DNA of 64,000 bases from Glossina fuscipes (Eukaryota > Arthropoda > Insecta > Diptera > Glossinidae), in NCBI RefSeq assembly GCF_014805625.2, contig NW_023998414.1:2739445-2803444 (forward strand). The letters run 5' to 3'. Of this stretch, positions 60,496 through 64,000 are shown one piece after another. The position numbers and the translations under genes are program-made. The notes beneath the pieces are model-generated. The model did no database searches and was not told where the DNA came from. It saw only the letters and a program-made list of their open reading frames with translations. Each line of letters begins with the position of its first letter. The stretch's first letter is position 1.

Positions 60496-63122
60496 AACAA
60501 ACTGAGTAATCATCATGATTTTCTCTAACAATTCTTGCTGTAAATACACAGACTCTATTTTAACATATAAAGAGAGAATTTCTTTTTTTTTTGACTATAA
60601 AATTGTTAAGTGTTCGTCGTCTTTTTGTTGATACATTTATTTGCTTTCATTTACTTGAGCACAAATTAAAACAATAATATGCGATAAATAAATAAGTAAA
60701 AAATCTGCTTAATTTGCTTAAAAAAAGTAAAATGAACGTTTTCATTTCACTCTCACCACCTATAATAAGCCATTCCACCCATATTTGCAAGATCCAGAAA
60801 TGCTTTTCTTCTTCTTCTACTTCTTGTTATTACTATTATTATTAAATTGTAAGATTGAAGTCTTAAAGCACAGGCGCATCGAAGGCTATCGGTTTTTTCA
60901 GAACCCTAAAAAAAAAAATCCTACATACGTATGTATGTATATATTTAATTTAATTTGAAATGAAAATATTGCTCTTGAAATTTAAGAGATTTTTTATTGA
61001 ACGCGGTCCCCATCAAATTCTTATTTTCTGGATATGTGCATGTGGCATGTTGCGCCGTTTCATTTCGAACTGATATTTTAAGATATAAACGTCTTGCAAA
61101 CCTTTCTGGACTTGCAGGCGAGTTGATTGCTCAGAGCTGTTAAAATGTTGTCCTACTTGACAAGATAATAATCTGCATCGATAGTAACTATCACGTCGTG
61201 GCTTATATTAAAAGGGAGTCCTTTTAAGATGAATTTGTGAATCTCTCTCGTTGTTTCATCCCAAAAAAGTACTGAGTTTCTGTACTTCCTAAAGTTTCCT
61301 GTTCTTAGAAAGTCAGTCGATAAATTCAAATCATCAGCGACGCATTTCGCGCATGCAACTTAAATACGTTCTTTACACTCTTGTACACATTTGCCTTGTT
61401 AGCACAGGACGTAAAATGTTGTGCACACATGGATTCCAATTTATGCGTAAGAGATTTTTTTTTTTTTTTTTTGTCTAAACCAGGAGTTGGCAGCTTTTTT
61501 CATCAACGGGCCAAATTTAATTTTCATATCACAACAGCGGTCGGATTATACGCTATATCCGAGTAAATTGAATTATTTAAAATTTTGAACGTAGGCCGCG
61601 GCTTGTCTATGCCTGATCTGAATGTTTCCCCCGATCTTCAACTAACGCTAGCAAACATAATTTTGAAAAAATTTTGAAAATTTTTACGCGCTATAATCGA
61701 GTAACATAAATATCATTATCTAGCCGTAGCAAAAAGCAAACGAAAGTGTCTTCAAAAAAATCTTGTTATTATTTCTATTTTTTTGTTCGACTATAGCGGC
61801 AAGTAGTGACAACAACAAATAGAATATTTAATTTATTCATATTATCAATAACTTCAAGTCATAGCCATAAATTGATCTTAAAATTTCCCCCAATCTGGGC
61901 TCTTCTCTCTCGTCTTGTATGCTAAGCCCTAATATTCGTTGCATTCTTGCCATTTATTTGAGCTAACTATCGTTGTGAAACTTAATTCGTCTTATAAAAG
62001 GCTTCCGAAAAACATAGATAAAAGCATTGAGGCGAATTGGAAAAAGAATCTAAAACAATTTGGATTAATTAACTTATAGGTCTGCTTACGACTATTAAGA
62101 TGAATATACCATAAGAGAATGAATATGTACTTCTAACTTCAACATAGTTTAATGCAAAATATCTGTAGCTTAGTGTATTTTTAAGTGTCTTAAACTCACA
62201 CCAAATGGACTTATGGCCAGTATACTCACTAATATATTAAGTTTATAACTTTTACTATGCATTACAATTTTTTTTTTATATTTACTACGGCAGGTACATA
62301 TACCTAATCCTTTTTTTGCGCGATAGATACGTTCCCAAAAAATTCGTGTAAAAAAAGATATTTGCTAAATGGAATATATACAGCAAAACAATATTAAAAA
62401 AATTCTTGTTAGAGTTCACTAAAGAATTTATTTCGTGCTTACACATTTTAATTCATTAAATTCGTGTAAAAAGAGAATTATTTATTAAAATTAAGCGAAT
62501 TTTAATCAAAATTTATATATATAGATATATTTATATATTTATTTATTTTTTTTTTTTTGATATTACCAATCGCTCAAGAGATGTTGTCTCCTATTCGCTG
62601 ATTTAATGGTTAGAAAGAAGTGAGGAAGGTGATAGGGAATTGTGCCGAATCGGAAAGCTTTACGTCCTTAGTGACTATGAACACTCATTATAGCTGCCGC
62701 TCTTATCGATTCGGCTACTCAGGGGGATATAGATTGGCATACAGGCTTTAATCGATAAGAATAAGAATATGGATTTAACAGCAAAAAAAAAAAAAGGATT
62801 GACATTCCTATAAAAATTTAAAAAAAAAACTAATTTATTTTACTTTGTTATTTGCCATTATACAAAAATATTTATAATTGCAATTCAATATACATATGTT
62901 TGAAATTGAACCCCCTCATTTGAAAATGTTAAGATTACCAAGGAAAGTATTTTTTATATTTTCTTTCCTTTTCGGAAAATGACATTTGAACAATTGTTTT
63001 ATGTAATCACTTGTGGGTTATTTTTTTATTCTAGAAAAACACTCTGCATCATCTATTGATCTGAATGATTGACTGATATATGCAAATTAGATAGCAGTTG
63101 TTTTTTTTCTAATTACCGGTCT

Positions 63123-63123
<1 letters not shown>

Positions 63124-63169
<46 letters not shown>
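63124..63169. repeat. Poly-T tract (46 T)
   Basis: The longest ungapped homopolymer in the window. Confidence 0.98.
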
Positions 63170-63171
<2 letters not shown>

Positions 63172-63960
63172 CTCAAAAATGTAAAATGTCGTCATCACTA
63201 TAGAGCATTGATGGGAATCTTTATAACTGTTTTGAAATATCTCGAGATTTATATGAATTTTTTTGTAAATACACGCGTTATTTTTCAATAAATGACATAT
63301 TTGTTACGTATGTTACGTTATTCCTATGTGTACGAGATGTTCACACGCTTAGTTAACATGTTGCGTTTCCAGCATTCTCGTATATTTTTTATATTAAAAT
63401 ATTGTTTCAATCGAAATGTATTTAAGTAAATACATTTTTTCTTAAAGGTTTAGATATACGATTTGCCAACGATACGATACGTTGTTGTCTAATCGCGAGT
63501 CATTAAACTTTTATAAAGAGAACAAAGATTGTTACAAGGATCGTTACAGTACTTTCTCTCTCTTTCTCTCTCTCAATTTCCAAAAGTCCCATTGGCTTGA
63601 TATAAATTCTCCTTAAGAGATTTATTAGCACAACGTTCATCTCCCATGCATTTCTGTGAAAACCAAAAATTACAAAATTACAAAAAAAAAAAAAATTAAA
63701 CGTAAATCTACATATGGATGTATGTATGAAAGCAAAAATTCTAGCAAAGAACAGATTTCATGGTTAACTCTATAATTTTTACATAGCTTTCTTCTCTTTC
63801 TTCTTCATACTTGTAAGCGTTGTCTGCAGATACGCTTGTGTGCGTGTGTTTGTATGCATTCATATACGTTTGCGAAAAATCAAAAGTAAACATATATCTG
63901 ATGATATTCACGTAGAGAATTGCAAAATGTTTGTTTATCAAATGATTTATGAAAGCATAT

Positions 63961-63962
63961 AC

Positions 63963-64000
<38 letters not shown>
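63961..64000. repeat. (TA)n at the window end
   Basis: The tract continues past the window edge. Confidence 0.9.

Larger units (their letters stand above)
57331..64000. other. Right flank, non-coding
   Basis: No supported gene. A family A end signature (ggtcgaccgaatgtaatttt) lies at 57598. The rest is A/T tracts, (TA)n and (TG)n/(CA)n microsatellites and short low-complexity frames. Confidence 0.5.

Noticed and set aside
1..64000. CRISPR arrays, rRNA genes, bacterial-type operons, complete tRNA genes
   Set aside because: None seen. The repeats present are microsatellites, tandem duplications and transposon debris, as expected of an insect nuclear genome.

Overview
This 64 kb window is AT-rich animal nuclear DNA, almost certainly from a higher fly (Diptera). 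The evidence is one intron-split C2H2 zinc-finger gene with consensus GT-AG junctions, long poly-A/T tracts and microsatellites, decayed mariner, Tc1-like and non-LTR elements, and many short dispersed repeats. A tephritid fruit fly is plausible, but the sequence alone does not prove it. Two 100-base N runs (4447-4546 and 49185-49284) are assembly gaps.

The only gene supported as protein-coding lies on the minus strand from the ATG at 29408 down to a stop at 16437. It can be assembled from nine exons whose splice phases all agree. A 13-residue first exon carries a Cys-x2-Cys. Then come an Ala/Gln-rich exon, a 35-residue basic exon, and four exons encoding nine C2H2 fingers. The gene has two possible ends. 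Reading through the last finger exon gives a short tail ending in VKEEDN (454 aa). Using an internal GTATGT donor joins a 29-nt microexon encoding [10 protein letters not shown], which has the form of an AT-hook, and then a Gln-rich last exon (517 aa). I do not recognise the gene name with confidence. The product should be a nuclear, sequence-specific DNA-binding protein.

The left flank (1-16436) has no coding exon I can support. It holds copies of a dispersed repeat family (about 0.35-0.9 kb, called family A here), two oppositely oriented mariner transposase fragments (9.35-10.2 kb), the RNase H end of a non-LTR retrotransposon (12.3-12.67 kb), a tRNA-like SINE head (11.58 kb) and simple repeats.

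The right flank (29409-64000) is also without a supported coding gene. It has more family A copies, a Tc1-like element with a recognisable terminus (36.63 kb), an 88-bp tandem triplication (36.0-36.27 kb), mariner remnants at 44.7 and 47.8-48.5 kb, a terminal-inverted-repeat element at 48.66-49.59 kb that contains the second gap, an inverted pair of tRNA-like SINE heads (45.0-45.23 kb), and a possible non-coding first exon of a plus-strand gene ending at a GTGAGT donor near 40555. If that exon is real, the last 23 kb would be its first intron.
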